Below, in pieces: positions 57,113 to 64,000 of a DNA stretch of 64,000 bases. The stretch is from Oscillospiraceae bacterium (GTDB taxonomy: Bacteria > Bacillota > Clostridia > Oscillospirales > Acutalibacteraceae). Location: assembly GCA_003538135.1 (NCBI GenBank), contig DPOR01000017.1, forward strand, positions 149,676-213,675. The letters are read 5' to 3'. The first letter of the stretch is position 1. Every line of letters begins with the position of its first letter. A program made the translations under genes and the position numbers. The notes below the pieces were generated by a model that saw only the letters and a program-made list of their open reading frames with translations, was not told where the DNA came from and did not search any database.

Positions 57113-58573
57113 ATGAAACAGCTCAGCATTATTCCCAACCCCAATAAAATTGACTACCTCGGCGGCAGCGTCAACACGGAAAGCTTCGATTCCGAGAGCT
57201 TTTCCGCCCGTCTTTCGAATACGCTGTCCGAGGATAGCTATGTGCTCGAGGTGACTGAGAACGGCGTTGAAGCCACCGCCGGCGGCGAGCGCGGAGCGTT
57301 CTATGCAAGTCAGACATTAAAGCAGCTAAAGCAGCTCGACATCTGCCCCTGTGTGAGAATAGAGGACGTGCCCGCGTTTGAATACCGCGCGTTTATGCTC
57401 GACTGCGCACGCCACATGACTACGGTCGAAAACATCAAAAAGCTCATCGACGCCGCGGCGCTCGTCAAGATGAACACCATGCACTGGCATCTGACCGACG
57501 ACCAGGGCTGGCGCGTTGAAATTGACAGCCACCCCGAGCTTGTCTCCGTCGGCTCGCACCGCCACCGCTCGGATTTCGGGCAGTACCACTTCGACGAGGA
57601 ATATTCGGGACATTTCACCAAGGACGAAATACGCGAGATAGTCGCCTACGCGGACGACAACTATATTGAAGTCATCCCCGAGTTCGATATACCCGGACAC
57701 ACGCTTTCCGTGCTCGCCGCCTACCCCGAGCTCTCCTGCAAGGGAGTGCCGCTCAAGGTCGGCACGAAGCAGGGCATATACGACAACATTCTCTGCGCCG
57801 GAAACGACGACGCATTGAAGCTCGTTTTCGACGTGCTCGGCGAGATGGTTGAGCTCTTCCCCGGCAGATTCTTCCATATCGGCGGCGACGAAGCACCCAA
57901 GACCCGCTGGAAGGAGTGCCCGAAGTGCCAGGCGCGCATAAGAGAAAAAGGGCTCAAAAACGAGGAGGAGCTTCAGGGCTGGTTCGTGCTCCAAGCGATA
58001 GATTTCCTCAAAAAGCACGGCAAGACGGCGATAGTTTGGAACGAGAGTCTCAACAGCGGCATGATGCCCAAGGACATCATCGTTCAGCGCTGGATGGACA
58101 AAAAGGATCGCTCGGTCGAATTTGCCAACAACGGCGGAAAGATGATAGTCTCCGAGTTTTACTATTACTACTGCGACTACCCCTACGGCATGACCTCGCT
58201 CAAGAAAACCTACAGCCTCAACCCCTATATCAAGGGCTTGACCGAGGAGGGGAAGAAGAACGTGTTCGGCGTCGAGTGCCCGATTTGGACGGAGTATGTC
58301 CGCGACTTTGACAGGCTCTCGTATATGTGCTTCCCGCGCTTCTGGGCTGTTGCCGAGGCCGGCTGGACAAAGAGAGAGAATATGGACTGCGAAAGCTTTG
58401 AGAAGCGCTTTGAAGCTCTGCGCCCGATGCTCGAAAATATCGGCATAAAGCCCGCTCCCCGCTCCGATTGGAATCCCAATCCCCTGCGCTGTCTCTCCGA
58501 GCTTCGAAAGTTCTTCAAGGGCACGGCAAATCTTCCGGATATCAAAAACATGATCCACAATAACCACGCATAA
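57113..58573 (+). CDS. beta-N-acetylhexosaminidase, GH20
   Basis: 486 residues, no signal peptide, so it works in the cytoplasm on imported oligosaccharides. An N-terminal GH20b-like domain (about 1-90) precedes the barrel. Family marks: FMLDCARHM, MHWHLTDDQGWRVEI, and the catalytic Asp-Glu pair in FHIGGDEAPKTRW (near 263-264), which uses the substrate acetamido group. ECPKCQ and the later W residues line the pocket. ATG 57113 is behind TTGGAGGAG. Next to a sugar symporter and an alpha-mannosidase, it probably trims terminal GlcNAc or GalNAc. Confidence 0.93.
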   Translation: MKQLSIIPNPNKIDYLGGSVNTESFDSESFSARLSNTLSEDSYVLEVTENGVEATAGGERGAFYASQTLKQLKQLDICPCVRIEDVPAFEYRAFMLDCARHMTTVENIKKLIDAAALVKMNTMHWHLTDDQGWRVEIDSHPELVSVGSHRHRSDFGQYHFDEEYSGHFTKDEIREIVAYADDNYIEVIPEFDIPGHTLSVLAAYPELSCKGVPLKVGTKQGIYDNILCAGNDDALKLVFDVLGEMVELFPGRFFHIGGDEAPKTRWKECPKCQARIREKGLKNEEELQGWFVLQAIDFLKKHGKTAIVWNESLNSGMMPKDIIVQRWMDKKDRSVEFANNGGKMIVSEFYYYYCDYPYGMTSLKKTYSLNPYIKGLTEEGKKNVFGVECPIWTEYVRDFDRLSYMCFPRFWAVAEAGWTKRENMDCESFEKRFEALRPMLENIGIKPAPRSDWNPNPLRCLSELRKFFKGTANLPDIKNMIHNNHA

Positions 58574-58620
58574 ATTTTCACTAAACGGCTCCGCATAAAG
58601 GCGCGTGTCCGTAAAGCAGA

Positions 58621-58656
58621 AAAGCTCCGACAGTATAATTTCTGTCGGGGCTTTTC
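58621..58656 (+). terminator. terminator of the GH20 gene
   Basis: AAAAGCTCCGACAG (58621-58634) pairs with CTGTCGGGGCTTTT (58643-58656), one G:U. Confidence 0.85.
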
Positions 58657-58659
58657 CGA

Positions 58660-59025
58660 TATATATTGAAGTCGTATGACAGATTGAACAGCTTGATGAA
58701 TCGGGAGCGGCGGGAAATAAACCGCCGTCAGTCAAGCAGCTTTAATATTGCAAATCCGACTCAACCGTGTAGGGGCGGATATCATTTATGCAGCAGCTTT
58801 CAGCTATTCGCTTTGCAGGGTGTGGCGACTCGACGCACCGCTGCCGCCGTATGCAGCACAGAGGGCAAGCGTCAAACGGAGAGCGTATATACGACACGGG
58901 CGAAATGAATAGATTCTCGGTGGCGCTATCGCGTCAAAGGGTCGTCGAGTTGCCGACCCTTACAAAAGGAATTGAAAACTTAAACGGCCGGGGCAAGTTT
59001 TTTTGGCAAAATAACTAAAAATCTA
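58660..59025. repeat. intergenic region with dispersed repeat (copy 3)
   Basis: No gene is visible. About 58700-58790 matches the head of copies 1 and 2 (AATATTGCAAATCCGACTCA, then CCGTGTAGGGGCGGATATCA). 58797-58845 matches copy 1 (AGCTATTCGCTTTG and GGCGACTCGACGCACC). 58850-58960 is the inverted counterpart of 53548-53650. Confidence 0.6.
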
Positions 59026-59054
59026 TTGTAACGCCCGAAGTAAAAGTATATAAT
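59026..59054 (+). promoter_or_regulatory. promoter of the 59-kb symporter (and alpha-mannosidase)
   Basis: TTGTAA (59026-59031), 17-nt spacer, TATAAT (59049-59054). Confidence 0.75.
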
Positions 59055-59083
59055 TGTTGCATAAAGTAAGGAGGTATGAAAAT

Positions 59084-60613
59084 ATGGCAAACAATGCACC
59101 GCAAGGAAGAGCGCTCAAAACTTACACAAAAAAAGAGAGTGCGATGTACTATGTTGGTCTGGCCGGTCAGAATGTATTCTATAACATAATCGGCACCGCG
59201 CTGACCTACTATCTTCAGTTTACCATTCTTATCCCCGCATTCACAGTCAGCGTCATTATGGCTATCGCCCGCGTGTGGGACGCAGTCAACGACCCGATGA
59301 TGGGCACGATAGTTGACAAGACCCGCACAAAATGGGGCAAGTGCAGACCCTATCTGCTTTTTGTTCCGTTCCCGATAATGATAATCACCATACTCTGCTT
59401 TACAAACTTCGGTTTCTATGACCCTGCGGCCTCGGCGACGAGTATGCACAACATCCTCATCGTCGCCTACGCCGCCTTTACCTACATACTTTGGGGCATG
59501 ACCTATACGGTCGGCGATATCCCGCTCTGGGGCATAACCGCTCTCATGACCGAAAAGGACGACGACCGCAACAAGCTCCTCTCCTTTGCGAGAATCTGGG
59601 CGAGCGTCGGCGCGGGCATCACCCTGCTGACGATAAATTCCGTCGCGCTGAAGCTCGGCAGTACCTTTGCGGTCAACGGCAGAACTCCCGCTCAGGGCGA
59701 ACGCCTCGGCTTCATAACCGCCGCTGTAATATTCTCCGTCGTCGGCTTTATTCTCTATCAGATGGCAGGTATCTTCGTGCGCGAGCGCGTCCCCGCCTCG
59801 AAAGAGACGCGCACGATGAAGCAGAATTTCGCTCTCATGTGGCAGAACAAGCCCTTCCGCCAGATACTGCTCTCCGGCGTGCTCGGAAGTCCCAAGTCGA
59901 CAATAGCTCTCGCGGCGATGTCGCTCGTCTCGTATTACTACGCGAGCAAGGATCCTCTGCTCGCCATGCTTTATATCCTGCTTCTCGGCGGCGCGCTGTT
60001 TATAGGTCAGTTCCTCTCGATGGGACTTGCGCCCATGCTCGTCAAGAAGTATGAGAAAAAGTCGCTCTACAACTGGTCGAACCTTATCGGCGCGATACCC
60101 TACGGCGGACTGTTCTTAGTCTATATGATAGCGCCGAACCACGATCTGACCACCGTTGCCTGCCTCATAATCTGCGCCGTACTGTTCTTCGGCAGCGGCT
60201 TCTCCATGGGTATTACAAACGCCCTGCAGTCGCTTATGATAGCCGACGCCGTCGACTACGAGGAATACTGCTCCGGCATACGCCCGGACGGCGTGTTCTT
60301 CTCGGGGCAGACCTTTATAGCCAAGATAACCGCTGCTATTGCGACAGTTATAAACGGTATCGCCTATTCGGTCGTCGGCTTCTCCGACGCCAAGGTTCAG
60401 GAGGTCAACGACTATATCGCCGCAGGCGGCATTCCGCGTCTCAATCCCGAATATCAGCCGTTCATGACCGTCCTGTTCTTCATCGTCTCCGTCCCGCCCA
60501 TCATCGGCTGCATTCTCTCCGTCCTGCCGACGATAAAATACGCCCTGTCCGACAAGGAGCATAAGCGTATCCTCGACGAGCTTAACGAGAGAAGACACGC
60601 GGCAGAAAATTAA
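59084..60613 (+). CDS. GPH-family sugar:cation symporter (MFS)
   Basis: 509 residues, about twelve helices. RVWDAVNDPMMGTIVDKTRTKWGKC is split here between helix 2 and the loop 2-3 motif. MIADAVDYEEYCSGIRPDGV near 395 is the late GPH motif. ATG 59084 is behind AAGGAGGT. It lies 54 bp before the alpha-mannosidase with no terminator between, so they form one transcript: uptake then intracellular hydrolysis of a mannose-containing glycan fragment (inference). Confidence 0.9.
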   Translation: MANNAPQGRALKTYTKKESAMYYVGLAGQNVFYNIIGTALTYYLQFTILIPAFTVSVIMAIARVWDAVNDPMMGTIVDKTRTKWGKCRPYLLFVPFPIMIITILCFTNFGFYDPAASATSMHNILIVAYAAFTYILWGMTYTVGDIPLWGITALMTEKDDDRNKLLSFARIWASVGAGITLLTINSVALKLGSTFAVNGRTPAQGERLGFITAAVIFSVVGFILYQMAGIFVRERVPASKETRTMKQNFALMWQNKPFRQILLSGVLGSPKSTIALAAMSLVSYYYASKDPLLAMLYILLLGGALFIGQFLSMGLAPMLVKKYEKKSLYNWSNLIGAIPYGGLFLVYMIAPNHDLTTVACLIICAVLFFGSGFSMGITNALQSLMIADAVDYEEYCSGIRPDGVFFSGQTFIAKITAAIATVINGIAYSVVGFSDAKVQEVNDYIAAGGIPRLNPEYQPFMTVLFFIVSVPPIIGCILSVLPTIKYALSDKEHKRILDELNERRHAAEN

Positions 60614-60667
60614 ACTCGGGTCATTTTTGAAAAATAACATAGACAACATTTTGAAAGGAGCAATTAA

Positions 60668-63600
60668 ATGAGCCATGTAGATATCCGCTTCGCGGACAAA
60701 AACTCCGAGCGCTATATGCTCGCAAGAAGGATATATAAAGTAATAGAGGATCTTGAGAACGAATACCTCTATCCCGACAGCGAGACGCTCGGCGGCTTCA
60801 AGTTCCGCGACGGACAGTATAAATTTTCACAGATTGACGAGGGCGAATGGACTGATTTCGACTCGGAGAACGATTACTGGGGCTACAGAGAGGACTATGC
60901 GTGGTTCCGCCACAGCTTCACCGTGCCCGAGCGCTTCGCGGGCAGACCGGTTGTCTATCAGCTGACCCCCTCCGCAAGCGGCCCGTGGAATCGCAGCAAC
61001 CCGCAGTTCATCATGTACTTTAACGGCGAGCTCCGTCAGGGCGGCGACTCGAACCACAGCGAGATACGCCTGCTCGACTGCGCCAAGGGCGGCGAAGAAT
61101 TCGACTGCTGCCTCAACGCGTATTCGGACGCCTGGGAATTCAAGGGCAAGCTCAGAATGGGTGCGCGCCTCAAGGTCGTCGACGACCTTGTGAACCGCCT
61201 CATCTTCGACCTCAGAACTCCGCTCAAGGTGGCGTCCCTCTATAACGCGGACGATCTTCCGCGCATCGATATAGTAAAGGCGCTCAACGATGCCGTCAAC
61301 CTTATCGACTTCAACACCTCCGACTATGACACCTTTGCGGCATCCGCCGAGGCCGCCATCGACCTGCTCGACAGTGAGATATATTCAAAGGACGCCATGG
61401 ACGCCACAGCCTGCTGCATAGGTCACACGCACATCGATGTCGCGTGGCTCTGGAGACTCCGTCAGACGAGGGAAAAAGCAGGACGTTCCTTTGCAACCGT
61501 CCTCAAGCTCATGGAGGAATATCCCGAATACAAGTTCATGTCCTCGCAGGCGCAGCTCTATGCGTTCGTCAAGGAGGACTACCCCGAGGTCTATGAGGGC
61601 ATCAAGAAGATGATCGCCGCAGGCCGCTGGGAGGTCGAGGGCAGTATGTGGGTCGAGTCGGACACCAACGTCACCTCCGGCGAATCCCTTGTCCGTCAGT
61701 TCTTAGTCGGCAAGCGCTTCTTCAAGGACGAGTTCGGCGTTGACAATAAGATAATGTGGCTCCCCGATGTTTTCGGCTACAGTGCGGCGCTCCCGCAGAT
61801 TATGAAGAAGGCCGGCATCAACTACTTCATGACCACAAAGATATCCTGGAACGAGTTCAACAAAGTGCCCTATGACACCTTCATGTGGAAGGGCATAGAC
61901 GGCACGGAGATACTCTCCCACTTCTCGCCGAGCACCGACTGCTTCGACGAGGGTGACTCCTGGCAGACTACATATAACGCATACTTGAACCCCGAGCACA
62001 TCCTCGGAGGCTGGCACAGATATTCGCAGAAGGATTTGAACCGCGAGTATCTCTGCACCTTCGGTCACGGAGACGGCGGCGGCGGACCGACCCGCGATAT
62101 GCTCGAAATGGGTCGGCGCATGGAAAAGGGCATACCCGGCTGCCCGAAGGTCAAGCAGGAATTTGCAATAGACTTCTACCGCGACCTCGAAAAGGACGTC
62201 AAGGGCTCGCGCAGACTGCCCAAGTGGGCGGGTGAGCTCTATCTTGAGTTCCACCGCGGCACCCTGACATCGCAGGGCAGGAACAAGCGCTACAACAGAA
62301 AGAGTGAGCTGCTCTATCACGACATGGAGACGATTTGCGCCGTTGCCGACTCAAACGGTATAGCGTCTTATCCTCAGCAGCTCATCAATGACGGCTGGAA
62401 GATAATACTGCTTAACCAGTTCCACGATATAATCCCCGGCTCCTCGATAAAAGAGGTCTATGAGGACTCAAAGGAGCAGTATGAAAAGCTCATCTCGGAG
62501 GGCAAGGCGGAGATTGCCGAGACGCTCGGAAAAATTGTCTGCACCCCAGACGGCAATGCGCTGACCGTTTTCAACACCTTCGGCGCAGAGCGCGACGATG
62601 TTGTTATCACCGATATGCCCGCTGCCGAGCATTTCTCGATAGTCGATGCAGACGGCAACGTCATGCCGTGTCAGAAATCCGCCGACGGCCGCCTTGTATT
62701 CTTCGCAAAGGGCGTGCCCGCAAAAGGATACAAGACTTTCAGCATAATTCACGGCGGCGAGCAGGGCGAAAACACCGTCAAGGTCGAGAACAAGACAATA
62801 GACAACAGGTTCTTTACCGTCAGATTCGACAGGGATATGAACATCGCCTCTCTCATCCACAAGGCGACCGGCAGAGCCGTTGCGCCCGAGGGCGAGGTGC
62901 TCAACAAAATTTATGCCTTTGACGACAGACCGTTCAACCATGAGGCGTGGGATATCAAGGCGTATTTCGATCAGAAGTACACCGAGATAAACGACGTCAG
63001 CGCGGTTGACGTGACGGAGAGCGGTCCCGTCCGCACGGTCATAAAGGTCACACGCAAGTTCCTCTCCTCGACCATTGAGCAGAGTTTCATCTTCTACGCA
63101 GACCTGCCGCGCATAGATATAGACTACACGGTCGACTGGAAAGAGAAGAAGATTCTTCTCAAGGCGGACTTCCCCGTTGATGTCAACACGACTCAGGCCA
63201 CCTACGACATCCAGTTCGGCAACTACAAGCGTCCGACCCACCGCAACACGCTCTGGGATTTCGCGCAGTTCGAGGTCGTCGGTCACAAGTGGGTGGATCT
63301 CAGCGACAACAGCTTCGGTCTCTCCGTCCTCAACGACTGCAAATACGGTCACGACATCAAGGACGGTCACATCAGAACGAGCCTTCTGCGCTGCGCCGTA
63401 AACCCGAACAGCGAGCAGGACAGAGAGATTCATCATTTCACATACTCCCTCTACCCGCACGCGGGCTCGGTCGACACCTCCGACGTTGTCAGCCAGGGCT
63501 ATTCGCTCAACCTGCCGCTCTACTGCGTCAGCGGCAAGGCGGCGCACAGCAGCTACTCGCTCGTGAGCACCGATAAAGACAACATAATAATCGAGACTGT

Positions 63601-63814
63601 CAAAAAGGCCGAGGACAGCAGCGACACAGTCATCCGCGCATACGAGACTTGGAACAAGACTACGGACTGCGTATACACCTTTGACCGCGTCCCGAAGAGC
63701 GTATATGTCTGCAACCTGCTCGAGGAAAATGAGGAGCAGCTCGAGGTGAACGGCAGCACCGTCGCCCTTAGATTCAAGCCTTTCGAGATAAAAACGGTAA
63801 AGGTCACATTCTGA
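60668..63814 (+). CDS. alpha-mannosidase, GH38
   Basis: 1048 residues, no signal peptide, cytoplasmic. An N-terminal beta region (about 1-245) precedes the catalytic domain. Zinc-binding His and Asp are in GHTHIDVAWLWRLRQT (about 256-271). The nucleophile Asp is in WLPDVFGYSAALPQI, and a third zinc ligand His is in NQFHDIIPGSSIKEVY. Large C-terminal beta domains follow. It removes alpha-linked mannose, as in N-glycan or yeast-mannan breakdown. The ATG is behind GAAAGGAG, and the gene ends at a strong terminator. Confidence 0.95.
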   Translation: MSHVDIRFADKNSERYMLARRIYKVIEDLENEYLYPDSETLGGFKFRDGQYKFSQIDEGEWTDFDSENDYWGYREDYAWFRHSFTVPERFAGRPVVYQLTPSASGPWNRSNPQFIMYFNGELRQGGDSNHSEIRLLDCAKGGEEFDCCLNAYSDAWEFKGKLRMGARLKVVDDLVNRLIFDLRTPLKVASLYNADDLPRIDIVKALNDAVNLIDFNTSDYDTFAASAEAAIDLLDSEIYSKDAMDATACCIGHTHIDVAWLWRLRQTREKAGRSFATVLKLMEEYPEYKFMSSQAQLYAFVKEDYPEVYEGIKKMIAAGRWEVEGSMWVESDTNVTSGESLVRQFLVGKRFFKDEFGVDNKIMWLPDVFGYSAALPQIMKKAGINYFMTTKISWNEFNKVPYDTFMWKGIDGTEILSHFSPSTDCFDEGDSWQTTYNAYLNPEHILGGWHRYSQKDLNREYLCTFGHGDGGGGPTRDMLEMGRRMEKGIPGCPKVKQEFAIDFYRDLEKDVKGSRRLPKWAGELYLEFHRGTLTSQGRNKRYNRKSELLYHDMETICAVADSNGIASYPQQLINDGWKIILLNQFHDIIPGSSIKEVYEDSKEQYEKLISEGKAEIAETLGKIVCTPDGNALTVFNTFGAERDDVVITDMPAAEHFSIVDADGNVMPCQKSADGRLVFFAKGVPAKGYKTFSIIHGGEQGENTVKVENKTIDNRFFTVRFDRDMNIASLIHKATGRAVAPEGEVLNKIYAFDDRPFNHEAWDIKAYFDQKYTEINDVSAVDVTESGPVRTVIKVTRKFLSSTIEQSFIFYADLPRIDIDYTVDWKEKKILLKADFPVDVNTTQATYDIQFGNYKRPTHRNTLWDFAQFEVVGHKWVDLSDNSFGLSVLNDCKYGHDIKDGHIRTSLLRCAVNPNSEQDREIHHFTYSLYPHAGSVDTSDVVSQGYSLNLPLYCVSGKAAHSSYSLVSTDKDNIIIETVKKAEDSSDTVIRAYETWNKTTDCVYTFDRVPKSVYVCNLLEENEEQLEVNGSTVALRFKPFEIKTVKVTF

Positions 63815-63835
63815 CAGCGCAGATAACACACCGAA

Positions 63836-63860
63836 GCCCCGCCCCTAAAACGGGCGGGGC
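63836..63860 (+). terminator. terminator of the alpha-mannosidase gene
   Basis: GCCCCGCCC (63836-63844) pairs with GGGCGGGGC (63852-63860), then AATTTAAT; a strong stem with a weak U-tract. Confidence 0.75.
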
Positions 63861-63923
63861 AATTTAATCCCCCGCGCAGCCAAAAGCCGCGCAAATAAAA
63901 TTCGCGGCAAGTCACAATTCCGC

Positions 63924-63952
63924 TTGACAAAGCCCTGCGCATTTGCTAAAAT
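63924..63952 (+). promoter_or_regulatory. promoter of a tRNA gene
   Basis: TTGACA (63924-63929), 17-nt spacer, TAAAAT (63947-63952), 22 nt before the tRNA 5' end. Confidence 0.75.
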
Positions 63953-63973
63953 ATCATAGCCGTTAAAAAATAC

Positions 63974-64000
63974 GGACAGGTATCGAAGTGGTCATAACGG
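63974..64000 (+). tRNA. 5' part of a class II tRNA (Ser or Leu type), cut by window edge
   Basis: Seven acceptor bases GGACAGG, T8, then a 3-bp D-stem TCG/CGG enclosing AAGTGGTCATAA, which has the GTGG and AA layout of long-variable-arm tRNAs, most like serine tRNA. The anticodon lies beyond the window. Confidence 0.65.

Noticed and set aside
57326..58735. 469-codon frame antisense to the GH20 gene
   Set aside because: Shadow of the hexosaminidase, running through its terminator with no start signal.
62468..63829. 453-codon frame antisense to the alpha-mannosidase gene
   Set aside because: No SD or motif; composition is that of a reverse-complement shadow.

Overview
The window looks like chromosomal DNA from a moderately GC-rich Gram-positive member of the Clostridia, most likely an uncultured gut member of the Oscillospirales. 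The evidence is the rpmH-rnpA-yidD-yidC-jag cluster divergent from dnaA, lysine synthesis by DapL, a class B sortase, a SpoIID-type protein, anaerobic class III ribonucleotide reductase, TTG/GTG starts behind strong AGGAGG sites, and several sugar:cation symporters with glycoside hydrolases. I see no insertion sequence, prophage, CRISPR array or rRNA.

Layout. 1-6 kb: 5' part of purA, a PdaA-like deacetylase lipoprotein, a GPH sugar symporter, and an ECF sigma/anti-sigma-like pair. 6-10.3 kb: nrdG, nrdD (with a fused redoxin) and trxB behind a textbook promoter and a probable NrdR box. 10.5-14.9 kb: HAD phosphatase, two glycosyltransferases, smpB and ssrA, then an array of small hairpins carrying a 97-bp duplication. 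14.9-22.4 kb: one leftward operon, cysteine desulfurase-thiI-cinA-sortase B-SpoIID. 22.6-26.3 kb: PAP2 phosphatase and the rpmH operon. 26.5-32.6 kb: dnaA, an ANTAR protein, dapF, dapL, ftsY, rdgB, yhbY. 32.6-35.7 kb: metQNI behind a methionine-rich leader peptide and attenuator. 35.9-39.8 kb: HtrA protease with a two-component system. 39.9-46.4 kb: galM-ilvB-ilvN-cimA leftward and a sugar symporter rightward. 46.5-53.2 kb: SGNH hydrolase, YigZ, an odd histidine phosphatase, an XRE regulator, malic enzyme, glpK and an SDR. 53.7-57 kb: Crp/Fnr regulator, ferredoxin, queH, cupin, DUF1003. 57.1-63.8 kb: GH20 hexosaminidase, GPH symporter and GH38 alpha-mannosidase, which read as a glycan-use locus. 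The window ends in the 5' part of a class II tRNA.

Main new-looking points. (1) A 33-codon leader ORF with ten Met codons precedes an 11-bp terminator, and a repeated GAGCTTC can form the competing helix, which suggests ribosome-mediated methionine attenuation of metQNI. (2) The SpoIID protein encoded downstream of cinA appears to carry a degenerate CinA-like cytoplasmic half, a membrane anchor and a SpoIID domain with rearranged motif order. (3) The ssrA-distal hairpin array and a dispersed intergenic repeat family. (4) A histidine phosphatase whose RHG motif reads RSG. (5) dnaA is not followed by dnaN. All assignments are by reading; no database search was run.
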